From the NCBI GenBank assembly GCA_903876795.1, contig CAIRBK010000085.1:1-50526 (forward strand): a DNA stretch of 50,526 nt, given 5' to 3'. Of this stretch, positions 25,669 through 36,794 are shown one piece after another. Under the pieces are notes generated by a model, which did not search any database, was not told the DNA's origin, and saw only the letters and a program-made list of their open reading frames with translations. The stretch is from an uncultured Verrucomicrobiota bacterium. GTDB taxonomy: Bacteria > Verrucomicrobiota > Verrucomicrobiia > Opitutales > Opitutaceae. Position numbers and translations under genes: made by a program. Within the stretch, counting starts at the first letter, position 1, and the number at the start of each line of letters is the position of its first letter.

Positions 25669-25898
25669 CCAGCCCCCAGTCAAGGAATGCCACGTGTGCC
25701 ACGTGCCGCCATTGGGAAGCCCTGCCCGCGCAGCTCAGCGCACGGGCAGGCGTCGAGGGTGGCGTCGGCGCGTGCCACGCCAGGCCACCCGCCACCAGCT
25801 ACACGTTTCCACGCACCGCCGGTGCGGATTGGTGCGGGTGGCAGGAGCAGCAGCCGAAACCGGCGTCCACCGTCACCGCGCCGGGGCGCAAGCGGTGA
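25665..25898 (+). CDS. Small cysteine-motif (zinc-binding-like) protein
   Basis: 77 residues, starting with an ATGA overlap on the giant gene. Four cysteines are arranged as CATCRHWE (10-17), GACHARPP (36-43) and WCGWQ (60-64). This CxxC-x-W ... C-x-R-x-P-P ... D-W-C-G-x pattern is a recurrent small phage/plasmid protein family and fits a single zinc or iron site. Function unknown. The coupled start argues that it is translated with the large protein. The last protein gene before the 1.1-kb gene-free stretch. Confidence 0.7.
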   Translation: MTSPQSRNATCATCRHWEALPAQLSARAGVEGGVGACHARPPATSYTFPRTAGADWCGWQEQQPKPASTVTAPGRKR

Positions 25899-27013
25899 TC
25901 GAGAATTGACGGGGCGGGGTGCGGGAGGTTTTTGCGGTCGCCTGTCTCTCACGAACCAAGCAGCACCCATCGCGCCAGTCTCTCCGCCAAGCCTCCGTAG
26001 CCTGTCACGCTGGCTGCTTCCTCAGTCGGGGTGCTCGGTCGCTTCGCTCTGTCGCATCGGCTCCCAGGGTCGCCGCAAACCCCTCCTTCCGGTGGAGTGC
26101 GGTCGGGCGGCGCGGCAGCGTGCGCGGTGCAGTGGCCCGCGCAGATCGCCCCTCGTATAAACCTCGGGGGCGGCGCTTCGCTTCGCCTGCCGTGGAGTGC
26201 CGCCGCCCTCCACTGCGCCCCTACGGCAAACCCTGCCACCTCAACCGCCGCAAAACCTCGCGCCGTCGCTTACGCTTTGGGCACGGCGTCGGGTCGGCGT
26301 CGAGGGCTCGACGTTGTCGAGGCCGTGGGCTACGCGCTCCGCGCTCCGGCGGGGTCCGCATGGCCCCGCGCTCGCGAGTGTCTGCTGGGCTCGCCCGTAA
26401 AGGGCGGCCTGCTCCGCAGACACTCCAGAACATAGGGCAGGGTGGAGACCGCCGCAGGAACGGCGTTGCTTCGGCTTCCAGGCAGGGACGCAGGCGGCGA
26501 GGCGGCAGGCACTGCGACGGCGTTCGTTCCTCACGTCCGACGTCGTGTCCAGCCGTCCAATCGCCGTCAGTGCTTACCCTTAACCTGTCCGCCTCCGCAC
26601 CGTCGATCCTTCGGCTGATGGGGCGGCGCTTCCTGTGCCCGCGCCTTGCCTAGCGACTGCGCCGAATCGCTCTCATGCGTTCGCCAAGACCGGCGCAGAC
26701 GCCCGACCGCTACGCAGTCTTTTCGCGAGGCCTAGCCCCTCGCGAGATCAAGACGCCGCGCCGCGTCTGGCCTATTGCATGGCGCATTGGCCCGCCGCGT
26801 TCCGCGTCGGCTTCCCTTCCATCGCCGGAGCAGCGTCGAGGGTAGCATGGCGTGTCCGGCTTCGCCCAAGGTGCGTCTGCGCTCGGCACCGTGCTTTGCC
26901 GGTGTCCCGCAGCTCCACCTTGCACTGCCTTGCTTCCCAGCGCTGTCCCCGTCGCCGGAAAGACGGTTGGGCCCACCTGCACAACCATTCCGGCCTTCGG
27001 TGGATATTTCACC
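25899..27013 (+). ncRNA. Candidate large structured RNA in a 1.1-kb gene-free stretch
   Basis: All long frames here are arginine-rich and none looks like protein, yet strong helices are dense. Examples: AGCACCC (25962-25968) with GGGTGCT (26029-26035), enclosing GCCAG/CTGGC; GTGGAG/CTCCAC (26191-26212); CTCGAC/GTCGAG (26307-26321); GAGTGTCTGC (26376-26385) with GCAGACACTC (26416-26425), enclosing CGCCC/GGGCG; a 12-bp helix joining 26509-26522 to 26572-26583 with a 2-base bulge; TCGCGAGG/CCTCGCGA (26723-26745). Phages are known to carry giant RNAs such as GOLLD and ROOL. I cannot match this to either, and the strand is taken from the neighbouring genes. Confidence 0.35.
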
Positions 27014-27265
27014 ATGACAACGCTTGTTTATACTCCGCCCGCTACGCTCACGCCAGATCAGCAAGCCCTCGCTGACGCGATCAACCAACTGAACCAGAGC
27101 GAACGCGGCCACCGTGCCGCCGTCGCTTTTCGCCGGTTCCTCGAAGCCGACAACAGCTCAGCCTCCGGCCTCGATTCCAACAACCTGCGGGCACTCGAAA
27201 TGCTGGCCCGCTCATGCCGCATCTTCGGTGCGCACAACGTCCGCAACATCCTTCCCAGCCGTTAA
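27014..27265 (+). CDS. Hypothetical protein of the element, 83 residues
   Basis: Starts at ATG 27014 right after the gene-free stretch. The peptide is helical: TLTPDQQALADAINQLNQS, then AAVAFRRFLEAD and NNLRALEMLARSC. No motif recognised. It lies 10 bases ahead of the next gene on the same strand, so the two are probably co-transcribed and share the terminator at 27895. Confidence 0.6.
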   Translation: MTTLVYTPPATLTPDQQALADAINQLNQSERGHRAAVAFRRFLEADNSSASGLDSNNLRALEMLARSCRIFGAHNVRNILPSR

Positions 27266-27275
27266 TCTCACCACC

Positions 27276-27878
27276 ATGAAAACGACCGCCAAACCCACCA
27301 CCGCCAACGATGCCCGCAAGAGCATCTTCGCCTTCTTCGCCCGCGACCTCGACGTCATCCGCGAGACCGGCACGCCTGAACAAATCGCCGAGATTCCCGA
27401 GATCGAACAGCGCCTTGCCGTGGTCTTGGCTCCGACCTCGGAGTCATTCCTACAATGCGCCAAAAACTTCGACACGGAGGGCAAGCATGACCTCGCAAAA
27501 CGCGCCCGCCGCAAGGCTTGCGAGCTGCAGGCCGCTGCCCGCGTCGACGCAGCTGCCCGCGTCGACACACCCGCCCGCTACTCGCCCGAATACTGGGACC
27601 AACACCGCCAGCGTGCCACCCAGGCCGGTCAGCTTTGGGATGCCTATGGCTACAAGCTCCAGATGAAGAAGGCCCAAATCGGCGAGCGATTGACCGCCCT
27701 CGGCTTCGGCAACACCTCCAACACCGAGCGGGCGGCGATGCTCGCGGATTTATTGGAGAAGGCACACCCAGCCCAGCGGGCGGCATTGCTCCGCAAGTGC
27801 GCCAAGGAACGCCACGCCGAGCGCGTAGAGATGGCCGGCTTGCCAGCGATCACCGTAAGCGGCCGCATTATCTGCTGA
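27276..27878 (+). CDS. Hypothetical helical protein of the element, 200 residues
   Basis: Predominantly helical and charged. A short tandem repeat AARVDAAARVDTPAR (about 86-100) separates two parts. The N-terminal part includes FFARDLDVIRETGTPEQIAEI. The C-terminal part has YWDQHRQRATQAGQLWDAYG and an ERLTALGFGNTSNTERAAML segment that could be a small DNA- or protein-binding helical bundle. No enzyme motif, signal or membrane helix. Last gene of the element, followed 16 bases later by a terminator and then by the tRNA att site. Unrecognised family. Confidence 0.6.
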   Translation: MKTTAKPTTANDARKSIFAFFARDLDVIRETGTPEQIAEIPEIEQRLAVVLAPTSESFLQCAKNFDTEGKHDLAKRARRKACELQAAARVDAAARVDTPARYSPEYWDQHRQRATQAGQLWDAYGYKLQMKKAQIGERLTALGFGNTSNTERAAMLADLLEKAHPAQRAALLRKCAKERHAERVEMAGLPAITVSGRIIC

Positions 27879-27894
27879 CCGTCACCCAAGCCAC

Positions 27895-27923
27895 GCCCGC
27901 CGAATAACACGGCGGGCTTTTTT
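27895..27923 (+). terminator. Rho-independent terminator at the right end of the element
   Basis: Stem GCCCGCCG / CGGCGGGC with a 7-base loop, followed by six T. Bases 27924-28170 after it hold no gene. Confidence 0.88.
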
Positions 27924-28170
27924 GCGCCGCCCCGCTTCGCGGGGTTGCGTCAGGGCGCTTCACCCCTCGCCGCATCCCCTAGCGATGCAGCTACCCCGAG
28001 GCTTTGCCGACTCCGCCGCCGGAGTTGCGCAAGGGCTCGCCACCCTTGACCGGCCGCAGTCACAACCAAATAAACTAAGGTTTAGCCTGTTGTGAGTCTA
28101 TAGATAGAAAATGCCGTGTTTTTGGTATTAAAAAACCCACTTTCCTTTTTGGATAAGTGGGTTATGAAAC

Positions 28171-28201
28171 TTGGTGCGGTCGCCGGGAATCGAACCCGGG
28201 A
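28171..28201 (-). repeat. Right attachment site (31 bp, inside intact tRNA-Gly)
   Basis: Exact copy of 15409-15439; it is the 3' end of the functional tRNA gene. Confidence 0.9.
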
Positions 28202-28245
28202 CACCTACTTGGAAGGAAGGAGTTTTACCTCTAAACTACGACCGC
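28172..28245 (-). tRNA. tRNA-Gly (TCC anticodon), integration target
   Basis: On the minus strand a complete cloverleaf can be drawn: acceptor GCGGTCG / CGACCGC, an anticodon stem closing the loop CTTCCAA (anticodon TCC), a T-arm containing GGTTCGATTCC, discriminator A and an encoded CCA (28172-28174). Its 3' end is duplicated at the far side of the integrated element, so insertion leaves the gene intact. Confidence 0.95.
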
Positions 28246-28399
28246 GACTGGCGTAATTGAGTTTTCGCAGCCTCACTCAGGGGTCAAGCCTTCGCTCGTA
28301 AAACAGCTTGGAGGACGGTCGATTTCTCAGGTCTTTTTTACGTGCCGACGGGGCAAATGGGATTGCCGGGGTTCATCGCCTGGGCTTTTTTCGAAGGGT

Positions 28400-29584
28400 A
28401 TGGCGTTCATATCCACCGCATCAACCGGTCAAAGCAGCAAAGGCCGCCCGACTCCTAGCGCTCCCTCCAAGGTGAAGGGCTTTGCGGCATCCCAAGCGAT
28501 GGCCAAGCAACGTGCCTTCGAAAAAAAGGCCCTGAAGTATAAGTTGCCCCTTGGTGAACTGGCCATCTTTACCCAGCAGTTGGCGTCCTTGTTGAACGCT
28601 GGTCTGCCTCTGGTGCAGTGTTTGGAGGCCCTCCAGGATCAGACCGAGGACCCCGTCTTTCGTATCATCATACGCGATGTGCGCGCCGACATATCATCCG
28701 GCAATTCATTCTCTTCGGCGGTTAAAAAATTCCCCCGCGCCTTCAATTCGCTGTTCATTTCCATGGTGGAGGCCGGCGAGGCCTCGGGCGCTCTGGCCGA
28801 GATTTTAAGCAAGGTGGCCTCCTATTTCGAATCGAGTGTGAAGCTCACCAAAAAAGTGAAGTCGGCCATGACTTACCCGATCGCGGTGATCGGCCTGGCC
28901 GTGGCGCTTGTGAACGTGCTTTTGATTTTCGTGATTCCGGTGTTTGCGGCGATGTTCGCGGACTTCGGCGCGAAACTTCCGGCGCCGACCCAGATGCTGA
29001 TCGATCTCAGCGACTTCCTTAAGCACAATTTCTTTTTTCTGCTGATAGCCGCCGGGGCGGTTTACTACGCCCTCAACAGGTTTGTATCCACGCCGCGCGG
29101 ACGTCGCATCAAAGATGTAGCTCTGATGCGCGCCCCGATTTTTGGCTCCTTGATCCACAAGATCGCCCTGTCCCGGTTTTGTCGCACGTATGCCACTTTG
29201 ATGCGATCCGGCGTGCCCATATTGCGCACCCTGGAGATTGTTGCCTCCGCCAGCAACAAGGTGCAGATTGAGGATGCTTGCCTGGAGATATCCAGGCATG
29301 TCAGCCAAGGTGGCCAGGTTTCCGATATTATGGCGATAAACCCCTTCTTCCCCCCCATGATGAAGCATATGGTGAAGGCGGGCGAATCCACCGGCAACGT
29401 GGACGGCATGATGAACAAGATCGCCGATTTCTACGACACCGAGAGCGAGGCGACCGTCGCCTCGCTTACGTCGTTGATCGAGCCTCTGCTTATCGTTTTT
29501 CTGGGTGTGGTGGTCGGCGGTATCGTGATGGCCATGTTCCTGCCCATTTTCCAACTGGGCGCGGTGGCCGGCGGTGTGTCGTGA
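28400..29584 (+). CDS. pilC: Type IV pilus / type II secretion inner-membrane protein (PilC/GspF)
   Basis: 394-residue polytopic platform protein of the type IV pilus or type II secretion machine. It has the two tandem GspF cytoplasmic domains: LAIFTQQLASLLNAGLPL (about 54-71) opens the first, and LSRFCRTYATLMRSGVPIL (about 257-275) opens the second. Membrane helices lie near 170-195, 215-235 and 365-390 (LLIVFLGVVVGGIVMAMF), and MVEAGEASGAL plus MVKAGESTGNV are the paired family motifs. The first ~50 residues are a Ser/Pro/Lys-rich tail. It is followed after 51 bases by an NtrC-like regulator; other pilus genes are not in the window, so pilus versus secretion is undecided. Confidence 0.92.
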   Translation: MAFISTASTGQSSKGRPTPSAPSKVKGFAASQAMAKQRAFEKKALKYKLPLGELAIFTQQLASLLNAGLPLVQCLEALQDQTEDPVFRIIIRDVRADISSGNSFSSAVKKFPRAFNSLFISMVEAGEASGALAEILSKVASYFESSVKLTKKVKSAMTYPIAVIGLAVALVNVLLIFVIPVFAAMFADFGAKLPAPTQMLIDLSDFLKHNFFFLLIAAGAVYYALNRFVSTPRGRRIKDVALMRAPIFGSLIHKIALSRFCRTYATLMRSGVPILRTLEIVASASNKVQIEDACLEISRHVSQGGQVSDIMAINPFFPPMMKHMVKAGESTGNVDGMMNKIADFYDTESEATVASLTSLIEPLLIVFLGVVVGGIVMAMFLPIFQLGAVAGGVS

Positions 29585-29635
29585 TCGCGAGACCTTGCGT
29601 TTCTCGCGGTTTTAAGAATTCCTACCCCCCTTTTC

Positions 29636-30889
29636 ATGCCCTCCGTTCTCATCGTCGACGATCTGCTTTCCATCCATGAGATGCTGGAAGCGGTGATTCA
29701 GCCCACCGGCTTTATCACCGCATTCGCCACGGATGGTGAGAAGGCGCTGGCTCGTTACAAGGTGGAGAAGTACGACTTGGTGCTGGCCGATATCGATATG
29801 AAGCCGATGGACGGCATCACGTTGCTCAAGCAGCTGAAAGCCTACGATCCCAACTCGGTGACCGTGATCATGACGGCCTACGCGAGCACGGAAAGCGCGA
29901 TTCAGGCCCTCAAGTTCGGAGCTTTTGACTACATGCAGAAACCCTTCCGCGTGGACGAGCTTATCGCCACGCTCAAGCGAGGTTTGGACTTCAAGCAGTT
30001 TACCGCCGAGCGCGCGAGCGGAGCGGTCGCCCCGGTGATCAAGTCCGCTGATGTTGAGGGGCGTCTTTTGGGGCAAAGCGCGGCTAACAAACGGCTCATT
30101 CAGCAGGTCAAAAAACTGGCGACCGTGCGCACCCCGGTTTTGTTGCAGGGCGAATCGGGCACGGGCCGCAGCACGGTCGCGGAGATATTGCACGCCGGCA
30201 GCGCCTCGCCGGAATCACCGTTTGTGCGCATCGACTGCTCGCTCAGCTCGGCGAGCGATTTCCGCGATGGTTTGCTTGGGCACAACGGCTCCGGTGGGCT
30301 CTGGGTCGATAAGGCGCGCGGCGGCACCCTTCTTCTCCAGAATCTACATATTCTTGAACTTGCGACACAGCAGGAACTCGTGGGCGTCCTCCGCAACACG
30401 GCGCACGGCTTCCGGCTGATTTGCACCACGACCGAGGATCTGGAAAAACTCACCGACGAGGGCAGGTTTAACGACGAGCTGTTTTACCGCGTGGCCTCCC
30501 TGCCGGTTGTGCTGCCACCGCTGCGTGATAGGCGCGAGGACATTCCCCTCCTGGTGAAATACTTTCTTGGCACCGCATCCAATCCGGCATTCGAGGCCAA
30601 TCTGATCGAGTTCACGGACGACGCCATCGAGACCCTGCAGGCCTATCACTGGCCCGGTAACCTTTCGGAACTCGGTCAACTCATTACCAAGATAGCTGCG
30701 ACCACCGCGACCCGCGTGGTGACGTCAGAGCAACTCCCCTTGCGTCTTAAGGAGATCAAGGACTGGCCCAGATTGGCCGATTATTTGGCCGCCCAGGAGA
30801 AGCAATACATGGACATGGTGCTCAATGCTTGCCGGGGAGACAAGAGTGCCGCCGCCAAGGTTCTGGGTGTGGATATTGCGAAACTCTGA
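29636..30889 (+). CDS. NtrC-like response regulator with degenerate sigma-54 activation motifs
   Basis: 417 residues with the NtrC layout: receiver (1-120), AAA+ domain (about 140-375), short C-terminal helices. The receiver is intact, with Asp 8-9, phospho-acceptor Asp 52 in LADIDM, MTAY and the Lys of MQKPF. The AAA+ part is altered. Walker A reads GESGTGRST, with Arg in place of the essential Lys, and the GAFTGA loop that touches sigma-54 is missing (GLLGHNGSGGLWVD stands there). Later pieces survive (GGTLLLQN, RFNDELFYRVASLPV, LRDRREDIP). The Fis-type HTH ends early at AKVLGVDIAKL. It probably signals without opening sigma-54 promoters. It is 51 bases after pilC, suggesting a role in pilus or motility control. 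Confidence 0.85.
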   Translation: MPSVLIVDDLLSIHEMLEAVIQPTGFITAFATDGEKALARYKVEKYDLVLADIDMKPMDGITLLKQLKAYDPNSVTVIMTAYASTESAIQALKFGAFDYMQKPFRVDELIATLKRGLDFKQFTAERASGAVAPVIKSADVEGRLLGQSAANKRLIQQVKKLATVRTPVLLQGESGTGRSTVAEILHAGSASPESPFVRIDCSLSSASDFRDGLLGHNGSGGLWVDKARGGTLLLQNLHILELATQQELVGVLRNTAHGFRLICTTTEDLEKLTDEGRFNDELFYRVASLPVVLPPLRDRREDIPLLVKYFLGTASNPAFEANLIEFTDDAIETLQAYHWPGNLSELGQLITKIAATTATRVVTSEQLPLRLKEIKDWPRLADYLAAQEKQYMDMVLNACRGDKSAAAKVLGVDIAKL

Positions 30890-31026
30890 GGTGTCTCGGC
30901 AGCCTGTGATGGTTGCCCCGTTTGCGTTGATTTGTGGGGAGCGTCTTTTGGGTTACTTGTGGGCAAAGCCCCCCTTTCCGCTTGCTCCGCCGCAGGTGCT
31001 TCCCAACCTCGCAAACATTCACGTCC

Positions 31027-34269
<3,243 letters not shown>

Positions 34270-34275
34270 GTTCCG

Positions 34276-35142
34276 ATGTCTTCATTCGTTCTCGCGCCGG
34301 CCTCGCTCGTCGCTCTCCTGCACGGCCCCGACCAGCCGGGCATCGTGGCGCGCGTGTCGGGCTGGATCTTCGAGCGTGGCGGCAACATCCTCCACGCCGA
34401 CCAGCATCGCGACATGGAGGCGGGCATTTTTTTTCAGCGGGTCGAGTGGGTCCCCGCCAACGGGGACGATTCCGCTGACACCCAGGCGTTTCACGCCTTC
34501 GCCTCGTCGCTGGGCATGGCCGCGCGCGTGACCTCTTCCAATCACCGCCCGCGCGTCGCTATTTTTATCTCCAAGTTCGACCATTGCTTCCACGACTTGG
34601 TGTTGCGCTGGAAATCCGGAGACTACGCCTGCGATCTTGTCGCAGTCGTGTCTAACCATCGCGATCTCGAGGAGGCCGCGCGCGGCTACGGCCTCCCGTA
34701 TCATGTCGTTCCCGTGACTGCCGCGACCAAGGCGCACGCCGAGGCGGCGCAACTCGCGCTCCTGCGTTCGCTGGACGTCGAACTCGTCATCCTCGCCCGC
34801 TACATGCAGGTGCTGTCGGAGGATTTTCTTAACCAATTCGGCCGTCCGGTTATCAACATCCACCACTCGTTCCTGCCCGCGTTTGCCGGCGGCAAGCCCT
34901 ATCACCAGGCCGCCGAGCGCGGCGTGAAGCTGATCGGCGCCACCGCGCACTACGCGACCGCCGTGTTGGATGATGGTCCGATCATCCAGCAAGACGTGAC
35001 GCGCGTGACCCATCGCCACGGGGTGGATGACCTCATTCGCAAAGGTCGCGACTTGGAAAAAATCGTCCTGGCACAAGCCGTTCGCTGGCACCTGGAAAGC
35101 CGCGTGTTGGTTTACGGCAACAAGACGGTGGTCTTCGATTGA
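34276..35142 (+). CDS. purU: Formyltetrahydrofolate deformylase
   Basis: 288 residues. It splits 10-formyl-THF into formate and THF, balancing one-carbon pools. An N-terminal ACT domain (about 10-85, beginning LVALLHGPDQPGIVARV) carries allosteric control. The formyltransferase-like catalytic domain (about 92-288) has VAIFISKFDHC, LARYMQVLS and NIHHSFLPAF, where Asn and His are catalytic, and the catalytic Asp in AVLDDGPIIQQD. Length matches E. coli PurU (280). It begins only 6 bases after carB and is surely co-transcribed with it. A related domain occurs in GART/PurN, but the ACT domain and overall length favour PurU. Confidence 0.94.
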   Translation: MSSFVLAPASLVALLHGPDQPGIVARVSGWIFERGGNILHADQHRDMEAGIFFQRVEWVPANGDDSADTQAFHAFASSLGMAARVTSSNHRPRVAIFISKFDHCFHDLVLRWKSGDYACDLVAVVSNHRDLEEAARGYGLPYHVVPVTAATKAHAEAAQLALLRSLDVELVILARYMQVLSEDFLNQFGRPVINIHHSFLPAFAGGKPYHQAAERGVKLIGATAHYATAVLDDGPIIQQDVTRVTHRHGVDDLIRKGRDLEKIVLAQAVRWHLESRVLVYGNKTVVFD

Positions 35143-35232
35143 TTCACGGCAGATGGTCGGCAGGAAGGGGGAGAATCGCGCCTTTACGCCCTTGGGCCCA
35201 TCTGTTTCGGTGGCCACTTTACATTTTAAGTC

Positions 35233-35970
35233 ATGACAACGCCTCCCCCAAACGCATCCTCCTCTTCCGCCGGCGACGACCGCAATCTGGTTCCCGTCGA
35301 TGAAAACTACCTCGCGCCCACGTTTGAGGACCGCCTGGGGCTCTTTTGGGCAAAGCACTCCCGCACGGTGCTGGCGGCCTGCGCCTTGGTTCTGGGTGCG
35401 ATCGTGATCAAGGGGACCTATGAGATCATCGCAGCCCAGCGCGAGAAGACAGTCTCCGCTGATTACGCCGCGGCCGCCACGGATGCGCAGCTCAAGGCTT
35501 TCGCCGCCGACCACGGCACCCACGTCCTCGGCGGCTTGGCCCTGTTGCGCCTCGCCGACCAGGCCTACGCGGCCGGCAATCATGCGGAGGCTCGCCCGCT
35601 TTACGAAAAAGCCGCGAGTATCCTTAAAGATGATACCCTTGGCCAGCGCGCCCGTCTTGGAGCCGCCGTCGCCTCCGTCCTGGCCGGAGCCGTCACCGAA
35701 GGCGAGTCGTCGCTCAAGCAAATCGCCGCCGACCTGAAAATGGGCAAGATGGTCCGATCCGAGGCGGCCTACCACCTAGCCGGCCTGGCCGCCTCCGCCG
35801 GTCGCGCCGACGAGGCCGTGCGGTTTATCGAGCAAGTCATTTCGATCGATGCGGATGGCCAGTGGGCCGAACGGGCCTCGATGCTTCGCTCGACCTTGCC
35901 GGCCTCGGCCCCGACTGCGTCAGTGACCGAAGCGAAAGCCGAGTCGACTCCGAGGGTCAGCTTCAAGTAA
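35233..35970 (+). CDS. YfgM-like membrane-anchored TPR protein
   Basis: 245 residues. A short N-terminal cytoplasmic part ends in FEDRLGLFWAKHSRTVL, followed by one membrane helix (about 46-64, LAACALVLGAIVIKGTYEII) and an external helical domain with TPR-like pairs (ALLRLADQAYAAGNHAEARPL and AAYHLAGLAASAGRADEAV). This is the shape of YfgM/ancillary SecYEG-associated or BamB-neighbour proteins, which help exported proteins fold. The exact role is inferred from architecture. It lies 90 bases after purU on the same strand and ends just before tRNA-Pro, which runs the other way. Confidence 0.72.
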   Translation: MTTPPPNASSSSAGDDRNLVPVDENYLAPTFEDRLGLFWAKHSRTVLAACALVLGAIVIKGTYEIIAAQREKTVSADYAAAATDAQLKAFAADHGTHVLGGLALLRLADQAYAAGNHAEARPLYEKAASILKDDTLGQRARLGAAVASVLAGAVTEGESSLKQIAADLKMGKMVRSEAAYHLAGLAASAGRADEAVRFIEQVISIDADGQWAERASMLRSTLPASAPTASVTEAKAESTPRVSFK

Positions 35971-35991
35971 TCGCCGGAGGGCGGAGGGAAA

Positions 35992-36068
35992 TGGTCGGGG
36001 CGATAGGATTCGAACCTACGACCTCCTGGTCCCAAACCAGGCGCTCTACCAGGCTAAGCTACACCCCG
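35992..36068 (-). tRNA. tRNA-Pro (TGG anticodon)
   Basis: Minus-strand cloverleaf: acceptor CGGGGTG / CGCCCCG, anticodon arm CCTGG-TTTGGGA-CCAGG (anticodon TGG), T-arm with GGTTCGAATCC, discriminator A and an encoded CCA at 35992-35994. Confidence 0.96.
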
Positions 36069-36214
36069 AGGGCACAGATAAGGGCCCGCCTTGGGAGGCT
36101 CTGTCAACGTAAACCCATCGCTGTTTCGCTTGTGTTAACAAGTTGGGACACTCTCGGCTTGCTTCGCATCCGGTTTCAACCTAACCCTCACCTTTCAACC
36201 TTCTTTTAATCTAA

Positions 36215-36733
36215 ATGGACACCATCTCTCGTGAGAATAACAGCTATCTGCCGGTCGCAGGCGTGATTGTAGGCGTGCTTGCCCTCGTGCTTTCCGGCGT
36301 GGCTCTGGCCAAGATTTACTTGGCCAAAAAGGAAATTTCCGCCCAAGTTGAACCGCTTGCCCAAAAGATCGAGGAGGCCGAAGGTCAGGCTCGCAACGCC
36401 GCCGCCGCCGCCGACAAGGCCTCTGGCAGCATCAACAAGCTCGCGAGCGACACCCAGGCCGCCTTCACCCAGGTCGCGCAGGAAATCGGCAACATTCGCG
36501 GCGAGATCACCAAGGTTCAGGAAACCAAGGCCGCACCCGCCAAGGCTGCCAAGGCCGCCAAAGAGCCTGCGGTCGCCGGTCCCGATGAGTATGTGATCAA
36601 AGCCGGCGATACCTTCCGAAAGATCGCCACCGCCAAGGGCGTCTCCGTCGCCGACCTCACCGCCGTCAATCCCGGTGTCGATTCTTCCAAGCTCAAGGTC
36701 GGCCAGAAGATCAAGCTGCCGGCCAAGAAGTAA
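36215..36733 (+). CDS. Membrane-anchored coiled-coil LysM protein
   Basis: 172 residues. One membrane helix near 12-33 (VAGVIVGVLALVLSGVALA), then a coiled coil about 40-105 (EPLAQKIEEAEGQARN, a run of Ala, ITKVQETK), an Ala/Lys linker and a C-terminal LysM domain (about 124-170: DEYVIKAGDTFRKIATAKGV ... VNPGVDSSKLKVGQKIKLP). LysM binds the GlcNAc backbone of peptidoglycan, so the protein probably bridges inner membrane and wall. No enzyme domain. It has its own terminator at 36757, whose T run ends four bases ahead of the next gene. Confidence 0.85.
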   Translation: MDTISRENNSYLPVAGVIVGVLALVLSGVALAKIYLAKKEISAQVEPLAQKIEEAEGQARNAAAAADKASGSINKLASDTQAAFTQVAQEIGNIRGEITKVQETKAAPAKAAKAAKEPAVAGPDEYVIKAGDTFRKIATAKGVSVADLTAVNPGVDSSKLKVGQKIKLPAKK

Positions 36734-36756
36734 GCTGGCCTGCGCACGTTTTTCCA

Positions 36757-36791
36757 AACCTCCCGTCCCCCAAGGCCGGGAGGTTTTTTTT
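36757..36791 (+). terminator. Rho-independent terminator between LysM and NUDIX genes
   Basis: Stem AACCTCCCG / CGGGAGGTT followed by eight T. The NUDIX ATG lies only four bases beyond, so that gene is either leaderless from a promoter inside the stem or relies on read-through. Confidence 0.9.
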
Positions 36792-36794
36792 GCC

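Larger units (their letters stand above)
15409..28201. mobile_element. Integrated phage-satellite-like element at tRNA-Gly
   Basis: Bounded by a perfect 31-bp direct repeat (15409-15439 and 28171-28201) that is the 3' end of tRNA-Gly(TCC). An integrase gene lies just inside the left end and the intact tRNA is at the right end. The contents are integrase, HTH excisionase-like gene, replicative helicase, terminase small subunit, large phage-type proteins and a 1.1-kb stretch without genes. There is no large terminase, portal, capsid or tail gene. All its genes run on the plus strand. Several overlap by ATGA-type junctions, and the terminase gene has a canonical GGAGGT ribosome site, unlike most host genes here. 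Confidence 0.88.

Noticed and set aside
25919-26653. 244-codon plus-strand frame in the gene-free part of the element
   Set aside because: Arginine/serine-rich, no protein-like pattern, and the same bases form strong helices.
25899-27013. Group II intron as explanation of the gene-free stretch
   Set aside because: No domain V-like hairpin with the AGC triad and no GUGYG-type 5' end found, and the flanking genes are not interrupted.
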